DNA of 17,373 nt from contig CAAFFR010000169.1 in assembly GCA_900762245.1 (NCBI GenBank), positions 1 through 17,373 on the forward strand, read 5' to 3'. The position numbers were made by a program, and so were the translations under genes. How positions within the stretch are numbered: the first letter of the stretch is position 1; each line of letters starts with the position of its first letter. The notes beneath the pieces are model-generated. The model was not told the DNA's origin. It worked only from the letters and a program-made list of their open reading frames with translations, and did no database searches. Positions 1 through 7,162 of this stretch are shown in pieces. This DNA comes from an uncultured Oscillospiraceae bacterium. Its GTDB lineage: Bacteria; Bacillota_A; Clostridia; Oscillospirales; Oscillospiraceae.

Positions 1-1
1 C

Positions 2-1108
2 AGTACCGATGCCCGTATTGATCTGCGGGATGTGGACAGTGTGGCAGAAAAACTGGAGCTGTTCTTCACCGAGCACCTGAACCATCCCAAGCCCTACTAT
101 TACGCCCTCCCCGACGGAACCCCCAAGCAGTTTGCCTTCTGCCCCATCCGGCAGTATGGGGAGTATAAGGAAGCCGAATCCTTCGCCGCCCTCATGGACA
201 TGTACTACACTGTCCGGGACCGGAAGGATGCCATGCGGCAGAAAAGCCAGGCGGTGCGGAAAACCGTCCAGAACCTCTGCACCCGTCTGACCCGAAAGCT
301 GGCCATTCAGGAAAAGGAGCTGGAAGCCACCTATGACCGGGAGCGGCTGCGGCAGCTGGGCGACATCGTCACCGCCAACATCCACAAAATCGTCAAGGGG
401 CAGACCCTCGTGCAGTGTGAAGACTTCTATGACGAGGAAATGAAGGTCATCGACATTCCCATTTCCCCCATCCTGTCTCCCCAGCAGAACGCCGCCAAGT
501 TCTATAAGGACTATTCCCGCATGAAAAATGCGGAAAAAGAGCTGACCCGCCAGATTGAACTGGGCGAAAACGAGCTGCACTACCTGAAAAGCGTTCTGGA
601 AGAGCTGAGCCGGGCCCAGACCGATGCGGAACTGGAAGAGATCAAGCGGGAACTGCAGGAGGGCGGCTACCTCCGGGCCGAGGGCGGCAAAAAGAAGGTC
701 AAAGCCGCAAAACTGCAGCCCATGCGGTTTGAATCCACCGACGGCTATCCCATTTATGTGGGCCGGAACAATAAGCAGAACGACGAGCTGACCTTCAAGC
801 TTGCAAGAAAAGACGATATCTGGTGCCACGCCTCCAAGGTTCATGGCTCCCACGTCATCATCTCCTGCGGCGGTACCACGCCTCCCGATGACACCATCAC
901 CCAGGCAGCCCAGCTGGCAGCCTACTACTCCGAAACCTCCGGCGGCCAGAACATCCCCGTGGACGTGACCCCCGTCAAGCAGGTGAAGAAGATCCTGGGC
1001 GGCAAGCCCGGTATGGTCATCTACCATACCTATCGCACCGTCATCGCCAATCCCTACGCAGACATCGTGGTGGATGTGCTGAACGCGGAGAAAAAGGAAA
1101 CAGAATAA
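2..1108 (+). CDS. rqcH: RqcH / NFACT family ribosome quality control protein (5'-truncated)
   Basis: The reading frame is open to the window edge, so about 200 N-terminal residues lie outside (family length is roughly 570-590 aa; 368 are visible). The visible part has the coiled-coil middle (about residues 165-230, many Glu/Lys/Leu) and a C-terminal NFACT-R (DUF814) domain with the family signature DDIWCHASKVHGSHVII. RqcH (Rqc2/NEMF homologue, formerly called fibronectin-binding protein FbpA) binds stalled 50S-peptidyl-tRNA complexes and recruits tRNA-Ala to add C-terminal alanine tails that mark nascent chains for proteolysis. The NFACT-N and HhH parts that carry the tRNA-contact residues cannot be inspected. 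A strong terminator follows, so this is the last gene of its unit. The identification is firm; the function is taken from the family. Confidence 0.93.
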   Translation, partial: STDARIDLRDVDSVAEKLELFFTEHLNHPKPYYYALPDGTPKQFAFCPIRQYGEYKEAESFAALMDMYYTVRDRKDAMRQKSQAVRKTVQNLCTRLTRKLAIQEKELEATYDRERLRQLGDIVTANIHKIVKGQTLVQCEDFYDEEMKVIDIPISPILSPQQNAAKFYKDYSRMKNAEKELTRQIELGENELHYLKSVLEELSRAQTDAELEEIKRELQEGGYLRAEGGKKKVKAAKLQPMRFESTDGYPIYVGRNNKQNDELTFKLARKDDIWCHASKVHGSHVIISCGGTTPPDDTITQAAQLAAYYSETSGGQNIPVDVTPVKQVKKILGGKPGMVIYHTYRTVIANPYADIVVDVLNAEKKETE

Positions 1109-1202
1109 CAAAAAGGGCGTGTCTGGGATGGTTTCCAATAAGACAGCATGAGAACATTACTGACATGGGGTGGCTGTTGTACAAAAGTGCGACAAGAAAA
1201 AA

Positions 1203-1240
1203 GGCGATACCTGGTTTTCACAACCAGGTATCGCCTTTTT
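1203..1240 (+). terminator. Intrinsic terminator after rqcH
   Basis: A perfect 14-bp stem pairs 1203-1216 with 1222-1235 around a 5-nt loop, followed by TTTTT. A run of A precedes the stem, so it could also stop minus-strand transcription. The 90 bp between the rqcH stop and this hairpin shows no gene. Confidence 0.92.
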
Positions 1241-1341
1241 CGCCATGTACCAGATGGAAAGATTCTTGCAAGCGGTAAGATGCTTTCGTATCTATTTTAC
1301 ATACTTTACTTAGATTTCTAAAAAGTTTGACACGAAGTGAC

Positions 1342-1370
1342 TTTTGAATTTTACATTCGTTTTTTACAAT
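1342..1370 (+). promoter_or_regulatory. Candidate promoter for the alkaline phosphatase gene
   Basis: TTTTGA (1342-1347), a 17-bp spacer and TACAAT (1365-1370) sit in an AT-rich stretch 48 bp upstream of the ATG. TTTACA hexamers at 1296, 1350 and 1363, and TTTACT at 1305, resemble the TT(A/T/C)A(C/T)A half-sites of Firmicutes Pho boxes, but their spacing is irregular. The promoter is plausible; phosphate control is only suggested. Confidence 0.45.
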
Positions 1371-1417
1371 AAACACGTCTTCTGAGACAAAATAATCCTA
1401 ATGGAGGAATTAACAAA

Positions 1418-3004
1418 ATGAGAAAAACGATTGCAGGCTTATTGGCGCTGTGCATGATGCTCGGTGTATTTACCGGCTGCAGCACAAATAAGCAGAACGA
1501 AACTGTAAGCAACGAGTCCGCTGTGATTGGTTCAACAGATGCTGCTGCCACCACTGTTGTTGAAGAGAGCAATGAGATTTCTGCTCCTAAGTATGTATTC
1601 CTGTTTATCGGCGACGGCATGAGCTATCCTCAGATCCAGTCCACTTCCGACTTTCTGGGTGCACTGAAGGACGAAGATTATTTCCTGGCTCAGCCCAGTC
1701 TGGATGACAACCAGGGCGCTACCTTGGATGGACCTGAGTACCTGAACTTCATGAACTTTGAAGCCGCAGGCTCCGCAGTGACCTATGACTCCAACTCCTT
1801 CGCACCTGACTCCGCATCCACCGCGACTTCCATTTCCACCGGCCGCAAGACCTACTCCGGCACCATCAATGTGGATGTCACCGGCACAGAAACCTTTGAA
1901 ACCATTACCGAGAAGGTCCACGGGCAGCTGGGCATGAAGGTTGGTATCATTTCCTCCGTCAACCTGAACCATGCCACTCCCGCCGCCTTCTATGCGCACC
2001 AGGCAAGCCGTAACAACTACTATGAAATCGGCGAAGAGTTGGTTGCTTCCGGTTTTGATTACTTCGCAGGCGGCGGTCTGAAGAAAACCACCGGCTACGA
2101 CAAGGAGAATCCCCTGCCCAACCTGTACGACCTGGCAAAGGATGCCGGTTACACCGTGACCTTCACCAACGAAGAGGCAGCTGCCATCAACGCTGACTCT
2201 GGAAAGGTCATTCTCATCGACGAGCATCTGGCTGACTCCGATGCCATGGCTTACGAGCTGGACCGTACCGATGACATGTGGTCCCTGGCTGACTATGTAG
2301 AAAAGGGCATTGAAGTTCTGGACAATGACAAGGGCTTCTTCATGATGTGCGAGGGTGGCAAGATCGACTGGGCCTGCCACGCAAACGATGCAGCATCCAC
2401 CATCCGTGATACCATGGCTTTCGCAGATGCCATCCAGGTTGCCATGGACTTTGCGAAGGACCATGCTGACGAGACTCTGATCATCGTCACTGGTGACCAC
2501 GAAACCGGCGGTCTGACTATCGGCTTCGCCGGCACCGACTACGATACCTACCTGACCCTGCTGGAGAGCCAGAAGATCTCCTTCCAGAAGTTCGACGACG
2601 AGTACACCGCCGCCTACAAGGAAAACGGCACCACCTTCGAGGAAGCTCTGGCTGACATCGAGGCACTGTTCGGCCTGAAGGCTGAGGGTGAAGAGGGCGA
2701 CAAGCTGGTTCTGACAGCTTACGAACTGGAGCAGCTGCGGGTTGCATTCGAGAAGAGCATCAACGGCACCGAGACCGGTGAGGATGCCCAGCTGGAGTAC
2801 GTGATGTACGGCACCTATGATCCTCTGTCCGTCACGCTGACCCACATCCTGAACAACAAGTCCGGTATCTCCTTCACCTCCTACAGCCACACCGGACTGC
2901 CTGTTGCAGTCCTGGCTGATGGTGTCAATGCGGATGAATTCAACGGTTACTACGATAACACCGAAATCTTCAACAAGATGGCAGAAATGCTGAATGTACA
3001 GTAA
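1418..3004 (+). CDS. phoA: Alkaline phosphatase, lipoprotein (PhoA family)
   Basis: This enzyme hydrolyses phosphomonoesters outside the membrane to release phosphate. The 528-aa product begins with a lipoprotein signal (MRKTIAGLLALCMMLGVFTGC; lipidation Cys21) and a Ser/Thr/Glu-rich linker of about 35 residues. The alkaline phosphatase core follows: IGDGM with the metal-binding Asp66, PDSAST with the catalytic Ser132 next to Asp131, HATPAAFYAH, CEGGKIDWACHAND, GDHETGG, and a late YSHTG that supplies the last zinc-binding His. All the expected active-site blocks are present. GGAGG (1403-1407) lies 10 nt before the ATG. A terminator follows directly, so the gene can be transcribed alone, with partial read-through into the YibE/F gene. 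The nearby TTTACA hexamers suggest phosphate-starvation control but do not prove it. Family assignment is secure; substrate preference is unknown. Confidence 0.95.
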   Translation: MRKTIAGLLALCMMLGVFTGCSTNKQNETVSNESAVIGSTDAAATTVVEESNEISAPKYVFLFIGDGMSYPQIQSTSDFLGALKDEDYFLAQPSLDDNQGATLDGPEYLNFMNFEAAGSAVTYDSNSFAPDSASTATSISTGRKTYSGTINVDVTGTETFETITEKVHGQLGMKVGIISSVNLNHATPAAFYAHQASRNNYYEIGEELVASGFDYFAGGGLKKTTGYDKENPLPNLYDLAKDAGYTVTFTNEEAAAINADSGKVILIDEHLADSDAMAYELDRTDDMWSLADYVEKGIEVLDNDKGFFMMCEGGKIDWACHANDAASTIRDTMAFADAIQVAMDFAKDHADETLIIVTGDHETGGLTIGFAGTDYDTYLTLLESQKISFQKFDDEYTAAYKENGTTFEEALADIEALFGLKAEGEEGDKLVLTAYELEQLRVAFEKSINGTETGEDAQLEYVMYGTYDPLSVTLTHILNNKSGISFTSYSHTGLPVAVLADGVNADEFNGYYDNTEIFNKMAEMLNVQ

Positions 3005-3015
3005 TTGACTGACCG

Positions 3016-3047
3016 ACACCCCTGCCGTAAAGCAGGGGTGTTTTTTT
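3016..3047 (+). terminator. Intrinsic terminator between phosphatase and YibE/F genes
   Basis: A 10-bp stem (ACACCCCTGC, 3016-3025, with 3032-3041), a 6-nt loop and a run of seven T. The GAGGG ribosome binding site of the next gene starts only 4 nt after the T run. There is no room for a promoter between them, so the downstream gene needs read-through or a promoter inside phoA. Confidence 0.9.
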
Positions 3048-3058
3048 GTGGAGGGCAT

Positions 3059-4204
3059 ATGAAAAAAGAAAAATTAAGACATGATGCACCAGTGGTAGTC
3101 TGCCTGTTGCTGATTGCATTCCTAAGCTTTTTGCCAACGGGATATGAAGATGCAGTTCAATACAAAGAGGCAGAGCGGTGTATCGCAGAGGTGACTGCTG
3201 TCGATAATTCTGCCATTATCGATACCGGTCTGGTACGATCTGGCGAGCAGCGCTGCACAGTCACGTTCCGGAACGGTCTGTTTCAGGGAAAAACGGCAAC
3301 TGCGATCAATCTTCTTCAGGGTTCTTTGGAGCAGGATAAGCTTTTTTCAGTAGGTGACAAGGCGCAGGTTGTTATTAGTCGTGATGGAGGCACCATCAAA
3401 AGAGTTACCATGATTGATTACTTCCGTGTTCCCGGAGAGTTACTGCTGGCCGGATTGTTCGTTTTGTTTCTGATCGTATTCGCAGGTCGTACCGGTATCA
3501 GAGCGATTTTGTCTTTTGCTTTGACCGTACTGGCAATTTGGAAACTGCTTGTCCCTTTGTATTTGAATGGCTACAATCCTATTTGGGTTGGTTTGCTGAT
3601 TAACCTTCTGCTGACCACGCTGATTATTGCGCTGGTATACGGTTTTGACAATCGCTGCACAGCGGCGGTCAGTGGTTCGTTTCTTGGTATCCTGGTGACT
3701 TGTGTTCTTGGTGTTATCTTTACAGATCTGTTCAAAATTCACGGTGCAGTCATGTCCTATTCCGAAAGTCTGCTCTATGCAGGTTTCCAGCACCTAAATT
3801 TGACGCAGATCTTTATGGCCTCCATTTTCCTTGGGTCTTCTGGTGCCGTTATGGATTTGTCCGTGGATATTACATCCGCAGTTCATGAAGTGGTTGAAAA
3901 GAAACCCGATATTAAGCCCTGGGAGGCAGTGAAGTCCGGCATGAATGTGGGCCGTGCCGCCATGGGCACCATGACCACAACCTTGCTGTTGGCCTATTCC
4001 GGTGGCTATATCGCATTGCTGATGGTTTTCATGGCACAGGGAACGCCAACAGAACATATTTTCAACTATAAATATGTTGCCGCAGAAATCATTCATACTG
4101 TAATCGGCTCCTTTGGATTGGTAAGCGTTGCACCGTTTACTGCATTGTGTTCTGGGCTGTTGTTAACAAGAAACTTAAAAAACGAAAATGACCGGATAGC
4201 GTAG
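3059..4204 (+). CDS. YibE/F family multi-pass membrane protein
   Basis: 381 aa. The ATG at 3059 is chosen over an upstream in-frame TTG (3005) because the latter would translate through the terminator, and GAGGG sits just before the ATG. The protein has an N-terminal membrane anchor (residues about 10-28), an extracytoplasmic beta-rich stretch with alternating charged residues (about 35-125), then seven or so hydrophobic helices. The signature SSGAVMDLSVDITSAVHEV followed by the conserved GMNVGRAAMGTMTTTLLLAY block is typical of the YibE/F family. The biochemical role of this family is not established; transport has been proposed. The gene has noticeably more A/T-ending codons than the flanking genes, hinting at a different history. 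It lies behind the alkaline phosphatase, so a link to phosphate or ion physiology is possible, but that is inference only. Confidence 0.88.
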   Translation: MKKEKLRHDAPVVVCLLLIAFLSFLPTGYEDAVQYKEAERCIAEVTAVDNSAIIDTGLVRSGEQRCTVTFRNGLFQGKTATAINLLQGSLEQDKLFSVGDKAQVVISRDGGTIKRVTMIDYFRVPGELLLAGLFVLFLIVFAGRTGIRAILSFALTVLAIWKLLVPLYLNGYNPIWVGLLINLLLTTLIIALVYGFDNRCTAAVSGSFLGILVTCVLGVIFTDLFKIHGAVMSYSESLLYAGFQHLNLTQIFMASIFLGSSGAVMDLSVDITSAVHEVVEKKPDIKPWEAVKSGMNVGRAAMGTMTTTLLLAYSGGYIALLMVFMAQGTPTEHIFNYKYVAAEIIHTVIGSFGLVSVAPFTALCSGLLLTRNLKNENDRIA

Positions 4205-4294
4205 CGCAGGATTCTGCCATGGGTCCATATTTCGCCTACTGCTCATTTTGCCCCCATGGCATCTTGTTGGGGAGTACCTTCCCCAACCCTGCGT
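4204..4294 (+). other. Predicted three-way-junction RNA/DNA element of unknown family
   Basis: Three helices close on each other. P1 pairs 4205-4210 with 4288-4293 (CGCAGG/CCTGCG, plus a G-U). P2 pairs 4215-4223 with 4253-4261 (TGCCATGGG/CCCATGGCA). P3 pairs 4267-4273 with 4280-4286 (TTGGGGA/TCCCCAA). Joining segments are 4, 5 and 1 nt. P1 starts at the last base of the YibE/F stop codon. A terminator follows 7 nt later. It could be a structured 3' UTR, an sRNA body or the end of an old mobile element. No known family was recognised. Confidence 0.5.
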
Positions 4295-4300
4295 ATATGT

Positions 4301-4346
4301 AAATCGGTAAGCAGTATGACTGAAATCATTCTGCTTACCGATTTTT
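4301..4346 (+). terminator. Intrinsic terminator after YibE/F gene
   Basis: A perfect 14-bp stem pairs 4301-4314 with 4331-4344 (AAATCGGTAAGCAG / CTGCTTACCGATTT) around a 16-nt loop and ends in TTTTT. The rest of the gap to 4405 holds only a weak hairpin (GGCAC/GTGCC, 4378-4403) without a T run. Confidence 0.85.
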
Positions 4347-4405
4347 GCTATACTGTTTTATTGGACCGCTCTCTGATGGCACGCCTTTGGCGCTTACAGT
4401 GCCGT

Positions 4406-4873
4406 TTAACGTATCATTTTACCGTCCAGCACAGCTTCCACCAGCTTGTCGCCGCTGTAGCGCAGGGTCAGGAGGAAGAAGGGAGCCTCCTTCCACAGCA
4501 GGTCCAGGAAGATCTGGTCTCCTTCCCATTTGGGCAGGCTGTTTAAGAATGCCCGGCTGACCCATTGCAGGTCCCCTTCGTCGCATTCCTTCAGCTCGCC
4601 TTCAAAGCTGTCGGCGGTGAACAGGTACATGTACTCGCCTTCGCAGCAGTCGTTGAGAAAGGTGACGATGCCGCGGCAGCGCCAGCCGGTGAGGGTCAGG
4701 CCTGTTTCTTCTCTGGCTTCCCGCAGAAGACATTCGTCGGGACTTTCGTTCTCCTCGAACTTGCCGCCGATGCCGATCCATTTGTCCTTGTTGATATCGT
4801 TTTTCTTCTTCACCCGGTGGAGCATCAGAACCTCATCACCCCGGGTTACATAACACAGCGTAGAATTGATCAT
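4406..4873 (-). CDS. Nudix hydrolase, MutT / 8-oxo-dGTP diphosphatase-like
   Basis: 155 aa, the usual length for a single-domain Nudix enzyme. A complete Nudix box (GX5EX7REXXEEXGU) spans residues 37-59: Gly37, Glu43, then REAREETGL (51-59), whose glutamates bind the catalytic Mg2+. The N-terminus (TLCYVTRGDEVLMLHRVKK) and KWIGIGGKFE resemble the 8-oxo-dGTP diphosphatase (MTH1-like) subgroup, which removes oxidised nucleotides from the pool. Other nucleoside-diphosphate substrates cannot be excluded. The ATG is one nt from the stop codon of the upstream lipid kinase gene, and GAGGGGAAA lies just before it within that gene, so the two are co-transcribed and probably translationally coupled. 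The Nudix box is certain; the substrate is inferred. Confidence 0.93.
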   Translation of the reverse strand: MINSTLCYVTRGDEVLMLHRVKKKNDINKDKWIGIGGKFEENESPDECLLREAREETGLTLTGWRCRGIVTFLNDCCEGEYMYLFTADSFEGELKECDEGDLQWVSRAFLNSLPKWEGDQIFLDLLWKEAPFFLLTLRYSGDKLVEAVLDGKMIR

Positions 4874-4874
4874 G

Positions 4875-5771
4875 TCATTTCCCCTCTACCCGCTGGACCA
4901 GGTGCATGGCATGGTGGAGGTTTTTGATTTCGAACTGGCTGTAGCCGTCGGCTTTTTCGCCGTCCAGTGACCAGGCCAGATAGGGATCGCAGTAGACTTT
5001 AATGTTCTTTGCAGAACAGAAGGTGATCATGGCACAGTTGTAGGTCTGGTTCTGCACTGCGGTGATACACTCTGTCCACTCCGTCAGGTTCCGGGGTGCC
5101 CGGACCAGCATCACCTCAAAGACACCGTCACCCATATCCACCCGGTCCGGGGGCAGGGTCAGAATGCCGCCGATGGAGGTAGAGTTGCAGATGGCGCCGA
5201 AGAGAAAATCGTCTTCCACCACATCGCCGTCGATCTCCATGCGGATGTGCTCGTTATGGATCTGGGACAGTTCCGAAATACCGCTTAAAACATAGGCGGT
5301 ATGGCCCAGCGCGTTTTTGATATTCTGGGGCACCGCATAGCTGGAACGGGTAAAGGCTCCGAAGGATGCCACATAGGAGAAATACCGGTCGGCAAACATG
5401 CCCACATCGTAGGCCACCACCTCCCCCTCCAGGATATCCTTTGCCGCCTGTAGGGGGTTATGAGACAGCTTCAGGCTGGATGCAAAATCGTTGGTGGTAC
5501 CGGCGGGAATGTAGCCGATGGGGGTGGTGAAGCCACCCTGATTCAGTCCGGAGACCGTCTCGTTCAAAGTGCCGTCGCCGCCGCAGCAGACCACCAGATC
5601 CATTTCGCCGCCCAGCCGCCGGGCTGTGACTGATGCGCTGCCGGTGCCGGTGGTCATAACGGTAGTTACATCATAACCCGCCTGGGTAAACAGCAGCAGA
5701 ATTTCCGGCAGGAATTTATTGGCTTTTTTCTGCCCCGCAACGGGGTTCATAATAAATAACATTTTTTTCAT
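4875..5771 (-). CDS. Diacylglycerol/lipid kinase (DagK/YegS family)
   Basis: 298 aa, typical for soluble bacterial lipid kinases such as DgkB. These phosphorylate diacylglycerol (or a related lipid) with ATP at the inner face of the membrane, returning it to phosphatidate. The N-terminal catalytic domain carries the nucleotide loop GGDGTLNE (residues 64-71) and PAGTTNDFA (89-97), both hallmarks of the family. The C-terminal part is the beta-rich lipid-binding domain (IGGILTLPPDRVDMGDG). The start at 5771 (MKKMLFIMNPVAGQKKA) fits family N-termini and has GAGG 8 nt upstream; a longer frame to 5900 would run through the promoter and is rejected. A good promoter lies 31 bp upstream, and a Nudix gene follows in the same operon. 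Confidence 0.93.
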   Translation of the reverse strand: MKKMLFIMNPVAGQKKANKFLPEILLLFTQAGYDVTTVMTTGTGSASVTARRLGGEMDLVVCCGGDGTLNETVSGLNQGGFTTPIGYIPAGTTNDFASSLKLSHNPLQAAKDILEGEVVAYDVGMFADRYFSYVASFGAFTRSSYAVPQNIKNALGHTAYVLSGISELSQIHNEHIRMEIDGDVVEDDFLFGAICNSTSIGGILTLPPDRVDMGDGVFEVMLVRAPRNLTEWTECITAVQNQTYNCAMITFCSAKNIKVYCDPYLAWSLDGEKADGYSQFEIKNLHHAMHLVQRVEGK

Positions 5772-5801
5772 GGAAATCGCCTCGCATTGTTCGTGCCTAC
5801 C

Positions 5802-5829
5802 ATTATAGCACGGTAAATTGTTTCCGCAA
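5802..5829 (-). promoter_or_regulatory. Sigma-A-type promoter for the lipid kinase-Nudix operon
   Basis: On the minus strand: TTGCGG (5829-5824), a 16-bp spacer and a perfect TATAAT (5807-5802) preceded by TGC, which makes an extended -10. The start point would be about 25-30 nt before the ATG. Confidence 0.75.
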
Positions 5830-5885
5830 GCAACTTTTGGGCTGCTGGGTAAAAATTTACGTTTCCGTAACATTCTGGCTGCGGG

Positions 5886-5914
5886 TTGTGTTTTACCCAT
5901 TCAGATGGTATAGT
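5886..5914 (+). promoter_or_regulatory. Candidate extended -10 promoter for the radical SAM gene
   Basis: TTGTGT (5886-5891), 17 bp, TATAGT (5909-5914), with TGG just before the -10. The predicted start point falls almost exactly on the first base of the 175-bp repeat, so the repeat would form most of the 5' leader. It is divergent from the lipid kinase promoter, 57 bp away. Confidence 0.55.
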
Positions 5915-5918
5915 AAAA

Positions 5919-6093
5919 AAGCCTTCCCCCGGGGGGAAGGTGGCCGAGCGCAAGCGAGGTCGGATGAGGGGTGGCGTGCAGTTCCTGCTTGTGAATAGGT
6001 CTGAAACATGGTACAAATCGCAACATTACTGCCCGCATTCCTCATCAGTCAAAAATCAAAGATTTTTGCCAGCTTCCCCCCGGGGGAAGCCTT
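5919..6093. repeat. 175-bp MITE-like palindromic element, copy A
   Basis: It is nearly identical to 8485-8659 and of the same length. Both ends are self-palindromic GC blocks (AAGCCTTCCCCC... and ...GGGGGAAGCCTT). Inside, GATGAGG near the left end is complementary to CCTCATC near the right, and CAAAAATC-aaa-GATTTTTG forms a perfect hairpin, so the whole element can fold into one long structure. It has no coding capacity. The mobilising enzyme is not in the window. Confidence 0.85.
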
Positions 6094-6123
6094 GGATGCC
6101 GGATCTATGATGGAGAATACGCG

Positions 6124-6987
6124 ATGAAAATGCTGTCGGAATATTACAAGGAAACATATGGCTGCAAAATCTACAAGCTGTCCCTGGACGGCGGATTTTC
6201 CTGCCCTAACCGGGACGGTACCTTGGGCACCGGGGGCTGCATTTTCTGCACCGGCAGCGCCGAATTTGCCGAGGGCGGCCCGGACTCCATTGCCCTCCAG
6301 CTGGAACGGGCCAGGGAACGGGTCCGCAGCAAAAACAAGGGCGGTAAGTACATGGCCTATTTTCAGGCCTTCACCAACACTTACGGTCCCCCGGAGGTCC
6401 TTCGCAGGCTGTATCTGGAGGCCATTGCCCCCGAAGATATCGTAGGTCTTGCCATCGGCACCCGGCCCGACTGCTTGAGGGAGGATGTCATGGCAGTGCT
6501 GAAAGAGGTCAATGCCCTCAAGCCCGTCACCGTGGAGCTAGGATTGCAGACCATTCACGAAAAAACCGCCCGGTATATCCGCCGGGGTTATGAAGCATCC
6601 GTTTATTTTGATGCCGTGAAGCAGCTGAAAGAAGCCGGCATCGAGGTGGTGACCCACATCATTCTGGGTCTGCCGGGAGAAACGGTGGAAGACATGGTCC
6701 AGACCACACGGGCGGCCGTAAAGGCCGGTACCGACGGGGTAAAATTCCATCTGCTCCATGTTCTGCGGGGCACCGACCTGGCAAAAGCCTATGAAAACGG
6801 GGAATTTTCCTGTCTGAGCATGGAAGAATACGGAAAAATCCTGAAAGCCTGCGTGGACGTGCTGCCGGAATCTGTGGTGGTCCACCGCCTCACGGGCGAC
6901 GGTGCCAAAAGAGACCTCATCGCCCCATTGTGGTCCGCCGATAAGAAGCGGGTATTGAATTATCTGCACAAGCTGCTGAACATCTAA
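6124..6987 (+). CDS. TIGR01212-type radical SAM protein (YhcC/YtqA-like)
   Basis: 287 aa. The N-terminus SLDGGFSCPNRDGTLGTGGC followed by IFC gives the family's atypical cluster motif: Cys27, Cys39 and Cys42 would hold the [4Fe-4S] cluster that cleaves S-adenosylmethionine. The TIM-barrel part follows, with the conserved GLAIGTRPDCL, VELGLQT and HIILGLPGET segments, and HLLHVLRGTDL and VVHRLTGDG near the end. All match this uncharacterised radical SAM family, whose substrate is not known to me. GGAG (6111-6114) lies 9 nt before the ATG. The leader is mostly a 175-bp repeat. A second repeat family begins immediately after the stop codon. Family is certain; reaction unknown. Confidence 0.92.
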   Translation: MKMLSEYYKETYGCKIYKLSLDGGFSCPNRDGTLGTGGCIFCTGSAEFAEGGPDSIALQLERARERVRSKNKGGKYMAYFQAFTNTYGPPEVLRRLYLEAIAPEDIVGLAIGTRPDCLREDVMAVLKEVNALKPVTVELGLQTIHEKTARYIRRGYEASVYFDAVKQLKEAGIEVVTHIILGLPGETVEDMVQTTRAAVKAGTDGVKFHLLHVLRGTDLAKAYENGEFSCLSMEEYGKILKACVDVLPESVVVHRLTGDGAKRDLIAPLWSADKKRVLNYLHKLLNI

Positions 6988-7067
6988 GGGGCGCTCATTG
7001 AGCGCCCGCGGGCGATTGATAATCGCCCCTACGAGTCCTATCGATACATTTTCGAATTTTGCAACAC
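6988..7067. repeat. Double-hairpin GGGGCG repeat, copy A
   Basis: It shares about 80 bp with 13070-13150. Two adjacent perfect hairpins (GGGCGCTCATTGAGCGCCC and GGGCGATTGATAATCGCCC) are enclosed by AGGGGCG/CGCCCCT, then a conserved AT-rich tail ending TTCGAATTTTGCAACA. It abuts the radical SAM stop codon and may serve as its 3' end. Confidence 0.85.
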
Positions 7068-7100
7068 CCTCTTTTTTACATCATTTTTGCGATCCTTATA

Positions 7101-7129
7101 TAGACTTTCCGTCATGGAAACAGTATAAT
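7101..7129 (+). promoter_or_regulatory. Promoter for the MFS transporter gene with operator-like spacer
   Basis: TAGACT (7101-7106), 17 bp, perfect TATAAT (7124-7129). The spacer contains an inverted repeat TTTCC-GTCAT-GGAAA (7105-7119), a possible repressor site between the promoter elements. Confidence 0.72.
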
Positions 7130-7162
7130 AAACAGGAAATCAATCGAAACGGAGGCTTTTTT

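Noticed and set aside
1532..3058. 508-codon open frame antisense to the alkaline phosphatase
   Set aside because: Shadow of GC-rich codon use; the plus-strand phosphatase has all its active-site motifs.
4256..4546. Plus-strand ORF of 96 codons after the YibE/F gene
   Set aside because: It starts inside the folded element, crosses a strong terminator and overlaps the Nudix gene antisense; no ribosome binding site.
5772..5900. 43-residue N-terminal extension of the lipid kinase
   Set aside because: It would overlap the promoter; the family start MKKMLFIMNP has its own ribosome binding site.
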